This document shows, piece by piece, positions 46,063 through 55,635 of a stretch of DNA of 64,000 nucleotides. Source of the DNA: Rhizosaccharibacter radicis (GTDB lineage: Bacteria > Pseudomonadota > Alphaproteobacteria > Acetobacterales > Acetobacteraceae). Within the stretch, counting starts at the first letter, position 1; each line of letters starts with the position of its first letter. A model generated the notes under the pieces. That model made no database searches and was not told where the DNA came from. It saw nothing but the letters and a program-made list of their open reading frames with translations. Where the stretch lies: positions 62,001 through 126,000 of the forward strand of contig JAMZEJ010000007.1 of assembly GCA_024508355.1 (NCBI GenBank), given 5' to 3'. Made by a program: the position numbers and the translations under genes.

Positions 46063-47094
46063 ATGAACGTCACCCGGATCCGCCAGCTGCTGGCCGGTGC
46101 CGCCGCCATTGCCGGACTCGCCGTCGCGGCGGCCCCCGCGCGGGCCGATGCCCAGCACCCGGTGATCGGCTTCACCGCCTACGACATGTCGTCCTTCATC
46201 TCGCTGGGCAAGCGCGGCGCGGAGGCGGTGGCGAGCGCCAACGGCGCCAAGCTGCTGTGGAACAGCGCCGGCATGGACGTGAACCAGCAGATCTCGCAGT
46301 TCCAGCAGTTCATCAACCAGAAGGTGGACGCGATCGTGGTAGCGCCGGTCAACTCGGCGACCCTGACCCCGCAGATCAAGGCGGCCAAGGACGCCGGCAT
46401 CCCGGTGATCGTGACCAACCTCACCGCGAGCGCGGATGCCACGCCCTTCATCGTGTCCTATGTCGGGCCCGACGACGTGAAGGCGGGCGAGCAGGAAGCC
46501 CAGCATCTGGTGGACGCCATCCACGGCAAGGGCAGCGTCGTGATCCTGCAGGGGCCGCTGGGCCAGTCCGGCGAGATCGACCGCACCAAGGGTATCAAGA
46601 ACGTCCTGGCGAAGAACCCCGACGTGAAGGTGCTCGCGATGCAGCCCGGCAACTGGGCCCGCAACAAGGCCTACGGCATCATGCAGGACTGGCTGTCGCG
46701 CTATGGCAGCAAGATCGACGGCATCATCTCGGAGAACGACGACATGGCGATCGGCGCCATCCAGGCGCTCAAGGAGAAGAACCTCGCCGGCAAGATCCCC
46801 GTCAGCGGCGTGGACGGCATCAAGGACGGCATGCGCGCGGTGCGCGACGGCAACCTGCTGGAAACCAACCTGCAGGACGGCCCGCTCGAGCTCGGCATGG
46901 CCGTGCAGGTCGCGGTGAACCAGGTCAAGGGCAAGCCGGTGCCGAAGGAAGCGATGTTCGTGATGCCCGAGATCACCAAGGACAATGTCGGGCACTACTA
47001 CGATCAGATGTACGGCGACTTCAGCGGCTTCCTGAAGCAGCTGCCCGCGCTGATCAACAAGAACCTCGAGTCCGGTCACTACGCGGAGCAGTGA
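46063..47094 (+). CDS. Sugar/polyol ABC transporter periplasmic binding protein
   Basis: 343 residues. Signal peptide of about 28 residues (APARADAQ), then a Peripla_BP_4 fold: PVIGFTAYDMSSF, VDAIVVAPVNS, SYVGPDDVKAGEQ and ISENDDMAIGAIQAL. GGAGG lies just ahead of the ATG. It captures the sugar or polyol for the permease upstream. It is preceded and followed by GC hairpins, consistent with separate control of its level. Substrate not visible. Confidence 0.95.
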   Translation: MNVTRIRQLLAGAAAIAGLAVAAAPARADAQHPVIGFTAYDMSSFISLGKRGAEAVASANGAKLLWNSAGMDVNQQISQFQQFINQKVDAIVVAPVNSATLTPQIKAAKDAGIPVIVTNLTASADATPFIVSYVGPDDVKAGEQEAQHLVDAIHGKGSVVILQGPLGQSGEIDRTKGIKNVLAKNPDVKVLAMQPGNWARNKAYGIMQDWLSRYGSKIDGIISENDDMAIGAIQALKEKNLAGKIPVSGVDGIKDGMRAVRDGNLLETNLQDGPLELGMAVQVAVNQVKGKPVPKEAMFVMPEITKDNVGHYYDQMYGDFSGFLKQLPALINKNLESGHYAEQ

Positions 47095-47104
47095 TCGCGG
47101 CGCA

Positions 47105-47126
47105 GGGCCCCGCTCCGGCGGGGCCC
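47105..47126 (+). terminator. Strong hairpin between binding protein and deoR genes
   Basis: GGGCCCCGC pairs with GCGGGGCCC around TCCG: a perfect 9-bp stem 10 bases after the stop. It probably causes partial termination, lowering regulator expression relative to the binding protein. Confidence 0.65.
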
Positions 47127-47155
47127 GCCCGGCGGCCCGGAGGTTGATCAGGCGC

Positions 47156-47950
47156 ATGGCCGACGACGGACAGCGCACGCGGGACGTGGATGGACGTCGC
47201 CAGCGCATCCTCGATTTCCTGCAGCGGGAAACGTCCGCGCAGGTGATCGAGCTGGCGGAACGCTTCGGCGTGAGCCGCATGACGGTGCATCGCGATCTCG
47301 ACGCCCTTTCCGAACAGGGCTTCATCCGCAAGGTGCACGGGGGCGCCAGGGCGCGCTCGCTCAAGCTGGTGGAAACCGACTTCGCGCAGCGCTGCACGGT
47401 GGCGTTGGCCGAGAAGCGGGCCATCGTGCGGACGGCGGCGGCCCTGGTGCAGCCTGGCCAGATCGTCGCCATCGACGATTCCAGCACCTGCCGGATGCTG
47501 GCGGACGAGCTGGCGGAGATCGACGGGCTGACCATCATCACCAACGCCCTGGGCATCCTCGATCGTCTGCACGCCGTGCAGCATCTCACGGTGATCGGGC
47601 TCGGGGGCACCTACAAGCCGCACTATAATGGCTTCTTCGGCATGGTCACCGAGCGGGCGATGCGTGGCCTGCGCGCCAACATCGTGTTCATCTCGGCGCA
47701 GACCATCGGCGAGGACGCGGTGTTCCATCCCGACGAGCTGATCGCCAAGAACCAGCGCAGCTTCATGGCGATCTCTGATCGCCGCGTGCTGATGGCCAAC
47801 AGTCAGAAGTTCGGCGCTACGGCGCTGCATCGGGTGTGCGACGTGGCCGCCTTCGATGCCGTGGTGACGGACGCGGGGATCGACGAGAACGAGCTGGACC
47901 GGCTGCGCGACGCGAAGCTGGACGTCCTGGTCGCCGATCCGTCCACATGA
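47156..47950 (+). CDS. DeoR family transcriptional regulator
   Basis: 264 residues. The N-terminal winged helix has the DeoR pattern (VIELAERFGVSRMTVHRDLDAL), and the C-terminal sugar-phosphate sensor domain has DDSSTCRMLADEL and GLGGTYKP. Family members repress sugar operons and respond to a phosphorylated sugar. Encoded between the transporter and an SDR gene, it probably controls this operon through the inverted repeat at 43286-43308. The ATG follows CGGAGG by 12 bases; an in-frame TTG at 47144 abuts that site and is less likely. Confidence 0.93.
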   Translation: MADDGQRTRDVDGRRQRILDFLQRETSAQVIELAERFGVSRMTVHRDLDALSEQGFIRKVHGGARARSLKLVETDFAQRCTVALAEKRAIVRTAAALVQPGQIVAIDDSSTCRMLADELAEIDGLTIITNALGILDRLHAVQHLTVIGLGGTYKPHYNGFFGMVTERAMRGLRANIVFISAQTIGEDAVFHPDELIAKNQRSFMAISDRRVLMANSQKFGATALHRVCDVAAFDAVVTDAGIDENELDRLRDAKLDVLVADPST

Positions 47951-47985
47951 AAGCGGCGAACGCCGCGCCGACCCGGGAGGACGAC

Positions 47986-48744
47986 ATGGGTAGCAGTTTG
48001 TCGAAGTTCTACGATCTCAGCGGCCAGGTGGCCGTGGTCACCGGCGGCGCGCAGGGGATCGGTCTCGCGATCGCCACCCTGCTGGCCGAACAGGGCGCCA
48101 CGGCGATCCTGGTGGACCGCAACCCCGACGCCGACCGGATCGCCTCGGCGCTCGGCAACAACAGCCGCGGCCTCGCGGTCGACGTGCGCGACGATGCGGC
48201 CGTCCGATCCGCGGTGGACGGCATCGCCGGGCGCGAGGGCCGCATCGACATCCTGGTCAACAATGTCGGCATCGCGCCCATCGGGGCCGCCGCCGAGTTC
48301 GGCACCGCCGACTGGGACATGACCTTCGCGATCAACCTGCGCGCGGCCTTCCTGTTCTCCCAGGCGGCCGGGCGGCACATGATCGCCCGGAAATATGGGC
48401 GCATCGTCAGCCTGGCCTCGCAGGCTGCGCTGGTGGCGCTCGACGGCCACGTCGCCTACGCCGCCAGCAAGGCCGGCATCATCGCCATGTCCAAGGTGCT
48501 GGCGCTGGAATGGGGGCCGCTCGGCATCACGGTGAACGCGATCTCGCCGACGGTGGTCAACACCGAGCTCGGCCGCGAGGTGTGGGCGGGCGAGAAGGGA
48601 CGCGTGTTCCGCGAGAAGATCCCGGTGGGCCGCTTCGGCGAGGTCGACGAGATCGCCCACGCGGTGCTGTATCTGGTGAGCGGTGCTGCCGGCCTGATCA
48701 ACGGCGAGAACCTGGTGATCGATGGCGGCTACACGGTGGTCTGA
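47986..48744 (+). CDS. SDR family sugar/polyol dehydrogenase
   Basis: 252 residues. TGGAQGIG (cofactor loop), NNVG, Ser in SLASQA and YAASK (catalytic) are all present, and it ends NGENLVIDGGYTVV. The C-terminal and overall pattern resemble polyol dehydrogenases such as threitol or arabitol enzymes. Encoded last in the ABC-deoR operon, with GGGAGG 5 bases before the ATG, it probably oxidises the imported substrate to a ketose. The exact substrate is not assignable by eye. Confidence 0.92.
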   Translation: MGSSLSKFYDLSGQVAVVTGGAQGIGLAIATLLAEQGATAILVDRNPDADRIASALGNNSRGLAVDVRDDAAVRSAVDGIAGREGRIDILVNNVGIAPIGAAAEFGTADWDMTFAINLRAAFLFSQAAGRHMIARKYGRIVSLASQAALVALDGHVAYAASKAGIIAMSKVLALEWGPLGITVNAISPTVVNTELGREVWAGEKGRVFREKIPVGRFGEVDEIAHAVLYLVSGAAGLINGENLVIDGGYTVV

Positions 48745-48764
48745 CGGGCGGGCCCGGCCGGAGG

Positions 48765-48794
48765 GCGCGGGCGGAGCATGCGCTCCGCCCGCGC
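48765..48794. terminator. Bidirectional terminator
   Basis: GCGCGGGCGGAGC pairs with GCTCCGCCCGCGC (13 bp) around ATGC. It lies between the convergent SDR and Old Yellow Enzyme genes. The longest perfect stem I noticed in the window. Confidence 0.75.
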
Positions 48795-48803
48795 CGCGGC
48801 GTA

Positions 48804-49895
48804 TCAGCGGTAGCGCGCGAGCCAGTGCGCGTAGGGCGGCGGCAGCACCCAGGCCGGGTCCTTGATCTCCAGCTCCTTGGCCGCGCGGTAGGGCCAGTGC
48901 GGGTTGGCCAGCAGCGGGCGGCCCAGGAACACCAGATCCACCTTCTGCTCGCGCACCAGCGCGTCCGCTTCCGCAGGCTCGCTGATGAACCAGCTGGTGC
49001 CCACGGGCAGGCCGGTTTCCTGCCTCACCCTGGCGGCGATGTCCGCCATGAAGTGCGGTCCCCACGGGATCTTCGCGTCGGGCGTGTTGAAGCCGATGGA
49101 CACGTCCAGGAAGTCCAGCCCTTCGGCCTTCATCCGCTTCACCAGCTCGATCGCTTCCGCCACCGTCTGCTCGTCGTTGCCGTCGAACTCGATCACCCCG
49201 AGCCTCGCGGTGAGCGGCAGGTCGGCCGGCCACACCTTCCGCACCGCGCGCACGGTTTCCAGCAGGAAGCGGCCCCGGTTCTCGGCCGAGCCGCCATACT
49301 GGTCGTCGCGCTTGTTGGCGTGCGGCGACAGGAAGCTCTGGGCCAGATAGCCGTGCGCCAGATGCAGTTCCAGCCATTCGAACCCAGCCGACAGGGCACG
49401 CTTCGCCGTTTCCACGAAGTCGTTCTGCACGCGGGCGATGTCGTCGAGCGTCATCGCCGCCGGCACGCGCGGCAGGCCGCCGCCGAACGGCACGGCCGAC
49501 GCGGCGATGGTGGCCCAGCCGTGCGGGTCGTTCTCCGGCAGGTGGTCGTCGCCTTCCCAGGGACGGTTGGCGCTGGCCTTGCGGCCGGCATGGGCGATCT
49601 GGATGCCCGGTATGGCACCGCCCGCCTTGATGTCGGCCACGATCGGGCGCAGCGCCTCGGCCTGTTCCTCGTTCCACAGCCCGAGATCGCCCCAGGTGAT
49701 GCGGCCTTCCGGCGACACGGCGCTGGCTTCCACCACCAGCAGCCCGGCGCCCCCGCGGGCGAGGGTGGCGTAGTGGGCACGGTGCCAGTCCGTCACCACG
49801 CCGTCTCGCGCCATGTACTGGCACATCGGCGACACGGCGATGCGGTTGCGGAGCGTGACGCTCTTGAGGGAAAAGGGCTCGAACAAGGACGCCAT
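48804..49895 (-). CDS. NADH:flavin oxidoreductase, Old Yellow Enzyme (YqjM class)
   Basis: 363 residues, an FMN TIM barrel. SPMCQYMARDGVVTDWH is the YqjM-type N-terminus with the flavin-tuning Cys. LHLAHGYLAQSFLSPHANKRDDQYGGS is the central motif, and GRPLLANPHWPYRAA is near the end. These enzymes reduce activated C=C bonds. GGAGG lies 8 bases before the chosen ATG; an ATG 15 bases upstream lacks a site. Divergent from an ArsR-type regulator with an inverted repeat between them. Confidence 0.95.
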   Translation of the reverse strand: MASLFEPFSLKSVTLRNRIAVSPMCQYMARDGVVTDWHRAHYATLARGGAGLLVVEASAVSPEGRITWGDLGLWNEEQAEALRPIVADIKAGGAIPGIQIAHAGRKASANRPWEGDDHLPENDPHGWATIAASAVPFGGGLPRVPAAMTLDDIARVQNDFVETAKRALSAGFEWLELHLAHGYLAQSFLSPHANKRDDQYGGSAENRGRFLLETVRAVRKVWPADLPLTARLGVIEFDGNDEQTVAEAIELVKRMKAEGLDFLDVSIGFNTPDAKIPWGPHFMADIAARVRQETGLPVGTSWFISEPAEADALVREQKVDLVFLGRPLLANPHWPYRAAKELEIKDPAWVLPPPYAHWLARYR

Positions 49896-49952
49896 GCGCG
49901 CCGCCTCCATCGTAAATCGTTCCGACCGGGCCGCGGCGGGCCCGGGCTTTAA

Positions 49953-49970
49953 GTTCGACATTCCTCGAAC
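49953..49970. promoter_or_regulatory. Inverted repeat between OYE and ArsR-type genes
   Basis: GTTCGA, 6 bases, TCGAAC. It lies in an AT-rich patch 58 bases from the OYE start and 47 from the regulator start, a likely operator for the ArsR-type protein. Confidence 0.6.
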
Positions 49971-50016
49971 CATTTCAAGGGGGGCGGCCGGACCCGTCCC
50001 CGAGGAGATTCGCGCG

Positions 50017-50313
50017 ATGGGAGCGATGCAGCATCCGCCGGAAGAGGACATCGTCCTGACGCGCGTGCTCTATGCGCTGAGCGACGAGGGACGGCTGGCG
50101 ATCGTGCGCCGCCTGGGGGCGAAGGGTGTCGCCACCTGCGCGGAGCTGGAGGACGGCCGGCCGAAATCCAGCATGTCGCACCATTTCCGGGTGCTCCGGC
50201 AATGCGGCGTGGTCCGCACGGAGGTGGCCGGCACCAGCCACCTCAACAGCCTGCGGCGCGAGGAGCTGGACCGGCGCTTTCCAGGCGTCCTCGCCGCGAT
50301 CCTGGCGGTTTGA
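50017..50313 (+). CDS. ArsR-family helix-turn-helix regulator
   Basis: 98 residues, almost all one winged helix: LYALSDEGRLAIVRRL, then KSSMSHHFRVLRQCGVV as recognition helix. There is no CxC metal motif in the usual helix; the two Cys present (Cys near 53 and 75) could be redox sensors. GAGGAG is 9 bases before the ATG. It is divergent from the Old Yellow Enzyme gene and probably represses it. Confidence 0.9.
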   Translation: MGAMQHPPEEDIVLTRVLYALSDEGRLAIVRRLGAKGVATCAELEDGRPKSSMSHHFRVLRQCGVVRTEVAGTSHLNSLRREELDRRFPGVLAAILAV

Positions 50314-50514
50314 GGATCGCGGCGCGACTGGCGCCGAAGCGTCGGTACACGCGGAGGAAGGCAGGCGGCGGTGTCGGGCAGCGCCGTCCCTGCCGTGCCC
50401 TTCTGCTTCCGCCGCGATCGTCTACCGGCCGCCGTCCCGGATCACGGGGGTACGGCGCGAGGCGAAGTCCAACCGCGCGAGGCGCCGCCGGTCATTCCCC
50501 GGCGGCTGCGACGG

Positions 50515-50892
50515 TCACAGCGTTTCGAGGAAGCTCTGGTAGCCGTCGGCGTCCATCAGCTCGTTGAACTGTTCCGGATCGTTCGGCTCCATCCGGAAGA
50601 ACCAGGCCTCGCCCTCGGCGTCGCGGTTGACCAGGCTCGGATCCTCGCCCAGCAGCGGGTTGTTCTCCACCACGGTGCCGGCCAGGGGCGCGTACACGTC
50701 AGACGCCGCCTTGACGCTTTCCACCACGGCGCAGCTTTCGCCGTCCGCCAGCTCGCGGTCGGCGTCCGGAAGCTCGATGAACACGACGTCGCCCAGCGCC
50801 TGCTGCGCGTGGTCGGTGATGCCGACCGTGGCGGTGCCGTCATCCTCGAGGCGGACCCACTCATGGTCCTTGGTGAAGCGCGTCTCGGCCAT
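50515..50892 (-). CDS. gcvH: Glycine cleavage system H protein
   Basis: 125 residues. The lipoyl-bearing Lys61 sits in ESVKAASD, the standard H-protein motif, after GDVVFIELPD. The H protein shuttles the aminomethyl group between the P, T and L proteins of glycine cleavage. The gcvT and gcvP genes are not next to it in this window. No glycine riboswitch was recognised upstream. Confidence 0.97.
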   Translation of the reverse strand: MAETRFTKDHEWVRLEDDGTATVGITDHAQQALGDVVFIELPDADRELADGESCAVVESVKAASDVYAPLAGTVVENNPLLGEDPSLVNRDAEGEAWFFRMEPNDPEQFNELMDADGYQSFLETL

Positions 50893-50982
50893 GGATGATG
50901 TGTTCCCTTTCGGTGTGCTCGATGATGACCGGCTGGTCCCGCTGACGCTAGGCGGCGCGGCGGGGATTGGTTCCCGCGGTGC

Positions 50983-51594
50983 CTATTGGCGCAGGTGGCT
51001 CTGGTTGTAGCTGAGCTGTGCCGGCGTCAGCTGGAAGCCCACCTCCAGGCGATAGGAGGTGCCGTCCCGGGTGCGCGACACCGGCAGGTCCAGCACGGTC
51101 GGCTCGGTGCTCAGCGCCACCCGGGTGCCGTTGGGCGGGAAATGCGCCACGGCCGTGAGCGACTGCTTGTTGAGGATGCGTCCGTCCCGGGTCACGGCGA
51201 TGAAGTAGGGGATGGTGATGTCGCGTCCCGGGGCGGCGGGTCCACGCGTCACCGCCATGTCCACGTGCACCACCGTGTGCAGCTGCGTGCCGGGGTTGTT
51301 GTTGGCGCACTTGCCGGCCACGCCGGTGATGCTGCCCTGCGAGACCAGGGTGGTGAGGTCGGCGTCGTGCCCGCCATAGTCGCTGTAGTCGGCCGCGTCC
51401 GCCAGGATGCCCACCGGCGCGCAGGTGGGCGCGAAGGCGTTCTCGTCCGACGGCCCGCATCCCGCCGGCAGCGCGGCCAGCAGGCCCAGGGGGAGTAGGC
51501 GCAGGGCTAGCGGGCGGCCGCGCCATGCGGCGACCCGGCGGCCGGACGGGCGGGCGGCCTGGACGCCGGGACGGGAAGCGGGGATCGGCGGCAT
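50983..51594 (-). CDS. Probable lipoprotein of unknown function
   Basis: 203 residues. After a basic, Pro/Arg-rich n-region there is a hydrophobic stretch ending [12 protein letters not shown], a lipobox-like site with Pro at -3, so lipid attachment at the Cys is likely but not ideal. The mature part has two further Cys (APTCAPV and GKCANN) and ends in Gln/Asn-rich strands. No family recognised. It is near gcvH but is not clearly co-transcribed with it. Confidence 0.7.
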   Translation of the reverse strand: MPPIPASRPGVQAARPSGRRVAAWRGRPLALRLLPLGLLAALPAGCGPSDENAFAPTCAPVGILADAADYSDYGGHDADLTTLVSQGSITGVAGKCANNNPGTQLHTVVHVDMAVTRGPAAPGRDITIPYFIAVTRDGRILNKQSLTAVAHFPPNGTRVALSTEPTVLDLPVSRTRDGTSYRLEVGFQLTPAQLSYNQSHLRQ

Positions 51595-51744
51595 GGAAGG
51601 TTCATCCTCGACTTTGGACCGGCCGTCCCTGTAAGCCAGGAACCGCGACGCCACGACGCGCCTGGACCGCCGCGATCCGGGGGTGGGATGGCGTCGGCGA
51701 GGCTGCGGCGCCATATAAAGGTTGCCGTCCGTTTGGGGAACACG

Positions 51745-52776
51745 ATGCCGGACCAGATGCTCGATCAGCCCGCCGCCGCGCTGCGGGCGCCGACCGCCTC
51801 GGTCGCCGATACCGGCTCAGATGCCGTTCGGCCCCGCTTGAAGGTGCTGCTGGCCGGCCCGCGCGGCTTCTGCGCCGGGGTGGACCGGGCGATCCGCGTG
51901 GTGGAGGAAGCGCTCCGCCGCTACGGCCGGCCGGTCTATGTGCGCCACGAGATCGTGCATAACCGCACCGTGGTGGAGGCGCTCGAGGCCCAGGGCGCCA
52001 TCTTCGTCGAGGAGCTGGACGAGGTGCCGCCCGACGGCCACGTGGTGTTCTCCGCCCACGGCGTGCCGAAGACGGTGCCGGCCGAGGCCCAGCGCCGCAA
52101 CCTGCTCTATCTGGATGCCACGTGCCCGCTGGTGAGCAAGGTGCATCGCGAGGCCGAGCGCCATTTCGCCGATGGCGGCGCGGAGAGCCGCCACATCCTG
52201 ATGATCGGGCACGCCGGCCATCCGGAAGTGGTCGGCACCATGGGCCAGCTGCCCCCCGGCGCCATGACCCTGATCCAGGACGCGGAGGAGGCCCGCTCCG
52301 TGCAGCCGGCCGATCCGGCGCGGCTCGCCTTCATCACCCAGACTACCCTGTCGGTGGACGACACGGCCGAGATCGTGGAGATCCTGCGCGCCCGCTTCCC
52401 TCTGATCGAGGGGCCGAAGCGCGAGGACATCTGCTACGCCACCACCAACCGGCAGGAAGCGGTCAAGGCGATCGCCCCCGGCTGCGACCTGGTGATCGTG
52501 ATCGGCAGCCCGAACTCCTCCAACTCCCAGCGCCTGCGCGAGGTGGCCGAGCGGGTCGGCGTGCCGCGCGCGGTGCTGGTGCCGCGCCTGCGCGATCTCG
52601 ACTGGTCGGTGCTGGACGGGGTGGAAACGCTGGGCATCACCGCCGGCGCGTCCGCGCCCGAGACCCTGGTGCAGGAGATGGTGAACGCGCTCGGCGAACG
52701 CTATCGCCTCGACATCGAGGAACGCACCGTCAAGCAGGAAGACGTGATCTTCAAGCTGCCGGCCCCCCTAGGCTGA
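51745..52776 (+). CDS. ispH: 4-hydroxy-3-methylbut-2-enyl diphosphate reductase
   Basis: 343 residues. Last enzyme of the MEP isoprenoid pathway; makes IPP and DMAPP with a [4Fe-4S] centre. The three cluster Cys are Cys43 ([10 protein letters not shown]), Cys127 ([11 protein letters not shown]) and Cys230 (CYATTNRQ). [15 protein letters not shown] and TQTTLS are also conserved. GGGGA lies 5 bases before the ATG; upstream in-frame ATG 51688 would add residues unlike the family. It heads an ispH-thrB-rnhA group common in alphaproteobacteria. Confidence 0.97.
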   Translation: MPDQMLDQPAAALRAPTASVADTGSDAVRPRLKVLLAGPRGFCAGVDRAIRVVEEALRRYGRPVYVRHEIVHNRTVVEALEAQGAIFVEELDEVPPDGHVVFSAHGVPKTVPAEAQRRNLLYLDATCPLVSKVHREAERHFADGGAESRHILMIGHAGHPEVVGTMGQLPPGAMTLIQDAEEARSVQPADPARLAFITQTTLSVDDTAEIVEILRARFPLIEGPKREDICYATTNRQEAVKAIAPGCDLVIVIGSPNSSNSQRLREVAERVGVPRAVLVPRLRDLDWSVLDGVETLGITAGASAPETLVQEMVNALGERYRLDIEERTVKQEDVIFKLPAPLG

Positions 52777-53008
52777 TCGATCCCGCCGGGTGCCGGGGCG
52801 GTTTGCCTGCTCCCGGAGGCCGGCGGCTCCCGTCACGGAGCGCCTGGTCCGGCACCCGTGACTCGGTGCTCCTGATCCGGCCCAGGCGACGGTCTCCTTC
52901 CGGAGGAGAACGGCGGCCGTCGGGGGCCCGGCGCTGATCCTTCCCCATCGAGCAGGCGTTTCCACCACGACCCTCCGTGGCCGCGCCTGCTTCCAGCCGG
53001 GCGGTGCC

Positions 53009-53968
53009 ATGGCGGTCTACACGGATGTTTCCGACGAGGCGTTGACCGCCTTCCTGCGGGACTACGATCTCGGCGGTCTGGTGGCCTTCCGAGGCATCGC
53101 GGAAGGGGTGGAGAATTCCAACTTCTCGCTGCGCACCGGTGCGGGCGATTTCATCCTCACCCTCTACGAGAAGCGCGTCGATCCGGGCGAACTGCCCTGG
53201 TTCATCGGGCTGATGCGCCATCTGGCGGCCCGGAACGTGTCCTGTCCGCTGCCGGTGGCCGGACGCGACGGCGAGCCGCTGCGCGTGCTCAACAACCGCC
53301 CGGCGGCGATCACCACCTTCCTGCCCGGCGTCTGGCCCCGGCGTGTGCGGCCGGACCATTGCCGGCCGCTGGGCGAGGCGCTGGCGAGGCTGCATCTCGC
53401 GGGACGGGATTATCCGCCGGAGCGCCGCAACGCCCTCGGCCCGGACAGCTGGCGCCCCCTGCTCGACCGGTCGCGGGACGGCGGCGATGCGGTCCAGCCA
53501 GGGCTGGTGGCGGAACTGGATCAGGCGCTCGACCGCATCCTGCCCGCATGGCCGCGTGCGCTGCCCCGGGGGCAGATCCATGCCGATCTGTTTCCCGACA
53601 ACGTGTTCTTTCTGCAGCGCGAGGTGTCCGGGCTGATCGACTTCTATTTCGCCTGCACCGACCTGCTCGCCTACGACCTGGCCGTGTGCGTGAACGCCTG
53701 GTGTTTCGAAGCGGACGGGCAGTTCAACGTCACCAAGGCGCGCGCGCTGGTGGCCGGTTACGAGAGCGTGCGGCCGCTTGGCCCGGAGGAACGGGATGCC
53801 CTTCCCGTGCTGGCCCAGGGTTCGGCGATCCGCTTCGCGCTGACACGGCTGTTCGACTGGCTCAACACGCCGCCGGGCGCGATGGTGACGCGCAAGGACC
53901 CCATGGATTATGTGCGGCGGCTGCGCTTCCACCTCGCGGTGGACGGCCCTGAAGGATACGGCCTTTGA
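53009..53968 (+). CDS. thrB: Homoserine kinase (ThrB2, aminoglycoside-phosphotransferase fold)
   Basis: 319 residues. [12 protein letters not shown] near the N-terminus binds [14 protein letters not shown] is the catalytic loop and [16 protein letters not shown] the metal-binding segment; this is the ThrB form of alphaproteobacteria rather than the GHMP form. It phosphorylates homoserine for threonine synthesis. It ends with the TGA that overlaps the TTG start of rnhA. A 232-base gap separates it from ispH. Confidence 0.96.
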   Translation: MAVYTDVSDEALTAFLRDYDLGGLVAFRGIAEGVENSNFSLRTGAGDFILTLYEKRVDPGELPWFIGLMRHLAARNVSCPLPVAGRDGEPLRVLNNRPAAITTFLPGVWPRRVRPDHCRPLGEALARLHLAGRDYPPERRNALGPDSWRPLLDRSRDGGDAVQPGLVAELDQALDRILPAWPRALPRGQIHADLFPDNVFFLQREVSGLIDFYFACTDLLAYDLAVCVNAWCFEADGQFNVTKARALVAGYESVRPLGPEERDALPVLAQGSAIRFALTRLFDWLNTPPGAMVTRKDPMDYVRRLRFHLAVDGPEGYGL

Positions 53969-54489
53969 GTGCGAGCGACGCGACCGGCACGATCGAGACG
54001 GCGACATCCACCGACAACGGGGGCGACGCTGGAGGCGACGCCGGCGCCCGGGAGACGGTGGAGATCTGGACCGACGGCGGCTGCAAGCCCAACCCGGGGC
54101 CGGGCGGCTGGGGAGCGCTGCTGTGCTACCGCGGGCACGAGAAGGAGCTGAGCGGGGGCGAGGCCGCGACCACCAACAACCGGATGGAGCTGACGGCCGC
54201 GGCCGCGGCGCTGGAGGCGCTCAACCGGCCGTGCCGCATCGTGGTGCATACCGACAGCGAATATGTCCGCAACGGCGTCACCCGGTGGAGCACCGGCTGG
54301 GTGCGCCGCAACTGGCGCAACGCATCGGGCGATCCGGTCGCCAACATAGACCTTTGGCGTCGTCTTCTGGATGCCGCCAAGCGGCACGAGGTGGAATGGC
54401 GCTGGGTGCGCGGCCATTCGGGCGACGTGAACAACGAGCGTGTGGACCGCATCGCGACCGCGGCCCGGATCGTCGCGGCGGGCGGATGA
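53965..54489 (+). CDS. rnhA: Ribonuclease HI
   Basis: 174 residues. It cuts the RNA strand of RNA-DNA hybrids. Catalytic acids are Asp37 (WTDGGC), Glu75 (RMEL), Asp97 (HTDSEY) and Asp161, with His151 in RGHSG. The start is TTG overlapping the thrB stop (TTGA); no in-frame ATG exists before the core motifs. The first 30 residues are a Gly/Asp/Thr-rich extension, partly made by a 12-bp duplication (GDAGGDAG). Followed by an 11-bp hairpin. Confidence 0.96.
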   Translation: MSASDATGTIETATSTDNGGDAGGDAGARETVEIWTDGGCKPNPGPGGWGALLCYRGHEKELSGGEAATTNNRMELTAAAAALEALNRPCRIVVHTDSEYVRNGVTRWSTGWVRRNWRNASGDPVANIDLWRRLLDAAKRHEVEWRWVRGHSGDVNNERVDRIATAARIVAAGG

Positions 54490-54492
54490 CGC

Positions 54493-54519
54493 GGCGCGGG
54501 TGCGGTGGGCACCCGCGCC
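54493..54519. terminator. Bidirectional terminator between rnhA and Mn catalase
   Basis: GGCGCGGGTGC pairs with GCACCCGCGCC (11 bp) around GGTGG, 4 bases after the rnhA stop. Confidence 0.75.
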
Positions 54520-54531
54520 GGCCGGAAACGA

Positions 54532-55446
54532 CTAACGGCTCTTCTTGTAGAGCTTGGAAGCGATCTCGAAGATCTCCTCCGGGGCGTAGTTCGGCGCGAA
54601 GGCGCCGTAGTTGCCGTCGAGTTCGGGGATCTTGCCGCCCTCGGGCAGCCCGTCCACCACTTCGAGATTGCCCGGCGGGTCGCCCGGCAGCGCCACCTCG
54701 TCGTTGCTCCACACGCCCGCCGCCTCGGCGTAGTCGCTCGGGCTGAAGCGGTACAGCCGACGGTGCGAGCCCTCGTCCAGGTATTTCTGGCATTCCGGGA
54801 TGCGGTCGAGATTGATGTTGGGCGTGGGCAGCATCTTCTCGATCTCGACGCCCGTCAGCTTCTTCAGCGCCAGCGCGTACGAGTGCGCATGCACCGAACC
54901 GCGCACCAGCAGGTAGCCGCAAACCTCCCGGCCCGTCGGTTCCTTCTGCGACTCGTAAACCCGGAGCTTGTGCAGGCGGGCGCCGCATTCGAGATGGAAG
55001 TTGTGCAGCAGGTCGATGATGATGTTGCCCGTCGTGGTCACCATGTCCACGTTCCAGGACTGGTTGTTCGAGTTCACCGGCACGGCGCCGCCCCCGTAGG
55101 AGAAGAACCCGCCAGCCGAACGGACATCCTGCATCTCGGCGAACGGCGCCTTGCTCACGTCCACGTCCGGGGTGTCGTCGCCTGAGCCGTTGTTGAGCAT
55201 GGCGACGCCGGTGCTTACCAGCTCGACGTGCCCCAGCTCCTCGGCGAAGATGCTGGATACGAGCGAGTAGAAGGGCCGGAGCTTCGACTTGTTGCGGAAA
55301 TTGAAGCTCTGGAACATGTAGTTCCCGAGCGTCGACATCTCCCCGTACTTGCCGCCCAGCAGTTCCTGCAGAGCCGCAGCGGCGTTCGGATTAGGCGACT
55401 TGGTTTCCGGCAGCGCGGCCTGGAGCCGGTCGATCCTCATGAACAT
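54532..55446 (-). CDS. Manganese catalase
   Basis: 304 residues. Ferritin-like four-helix protein that splits hydrogen peroxide with a dimanganese site. The ligand pattern is visible: Glu36 (YGEMSTL), Glu69/Glu70 with His73 (FAEELGHVE), Glu153 (HLECGAR) and His186/188 (GSVHAHSY). Length and the C-terminal tail fit the family. Stands alone; an AT-richer upstream region (55447-55600) should hold its promoter. Confidence 0.95.
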   Translation of the reverse strand: MFMRIDRLQAALPETKSPNPNAAAALQELLGGKYGEMSTLGNYMFQSFNFRNKSKLRPFYSLVSSIFAEELGHVELVSTGVAMLNNGSGDDTPDVDVSKAPFAEMQDVRSAGGFFSYGGGAVPVNSNNQSWNVDMVTTTGNIIIDLLHNFHLECGARLHKLRVYESQKEPTGREVCGYLLVRGSVHAHSYALALKKLTGVEIEKMLPTPNINLDRIPECQKYLDEGSHRRLYRFSPSDYAEAAGVWSNDEVALPGDPPGNLEVVDGLPEGGKIPELDGNYGAFAPNYAPEEIFEIASKLYKKSR

Positions 55447-55635
55447 AGCGCGATGGCCTCTCGGGAAGGGACGTCCAGGACGATTACGGCCGGCCTTACC
55501 GGAAGTTCATCTTTGTTACGACAACCAAGCGGAAAGTTTGGCGACACTTCCGGAAGATGACGCTTCATCCACGATACGGAGCGAAACATCTGCGGCGGTT
55601 GCGCGGTGCAACATGGTTTGGTTCCCTGGCGGCCG

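Noticed and set aside
50314-50514. A glycine riboswitch or small RNA near gcvH
   Set aside because: The stretch is downstream of gcvH, and no glycine aptamer blocks were seen on either side.
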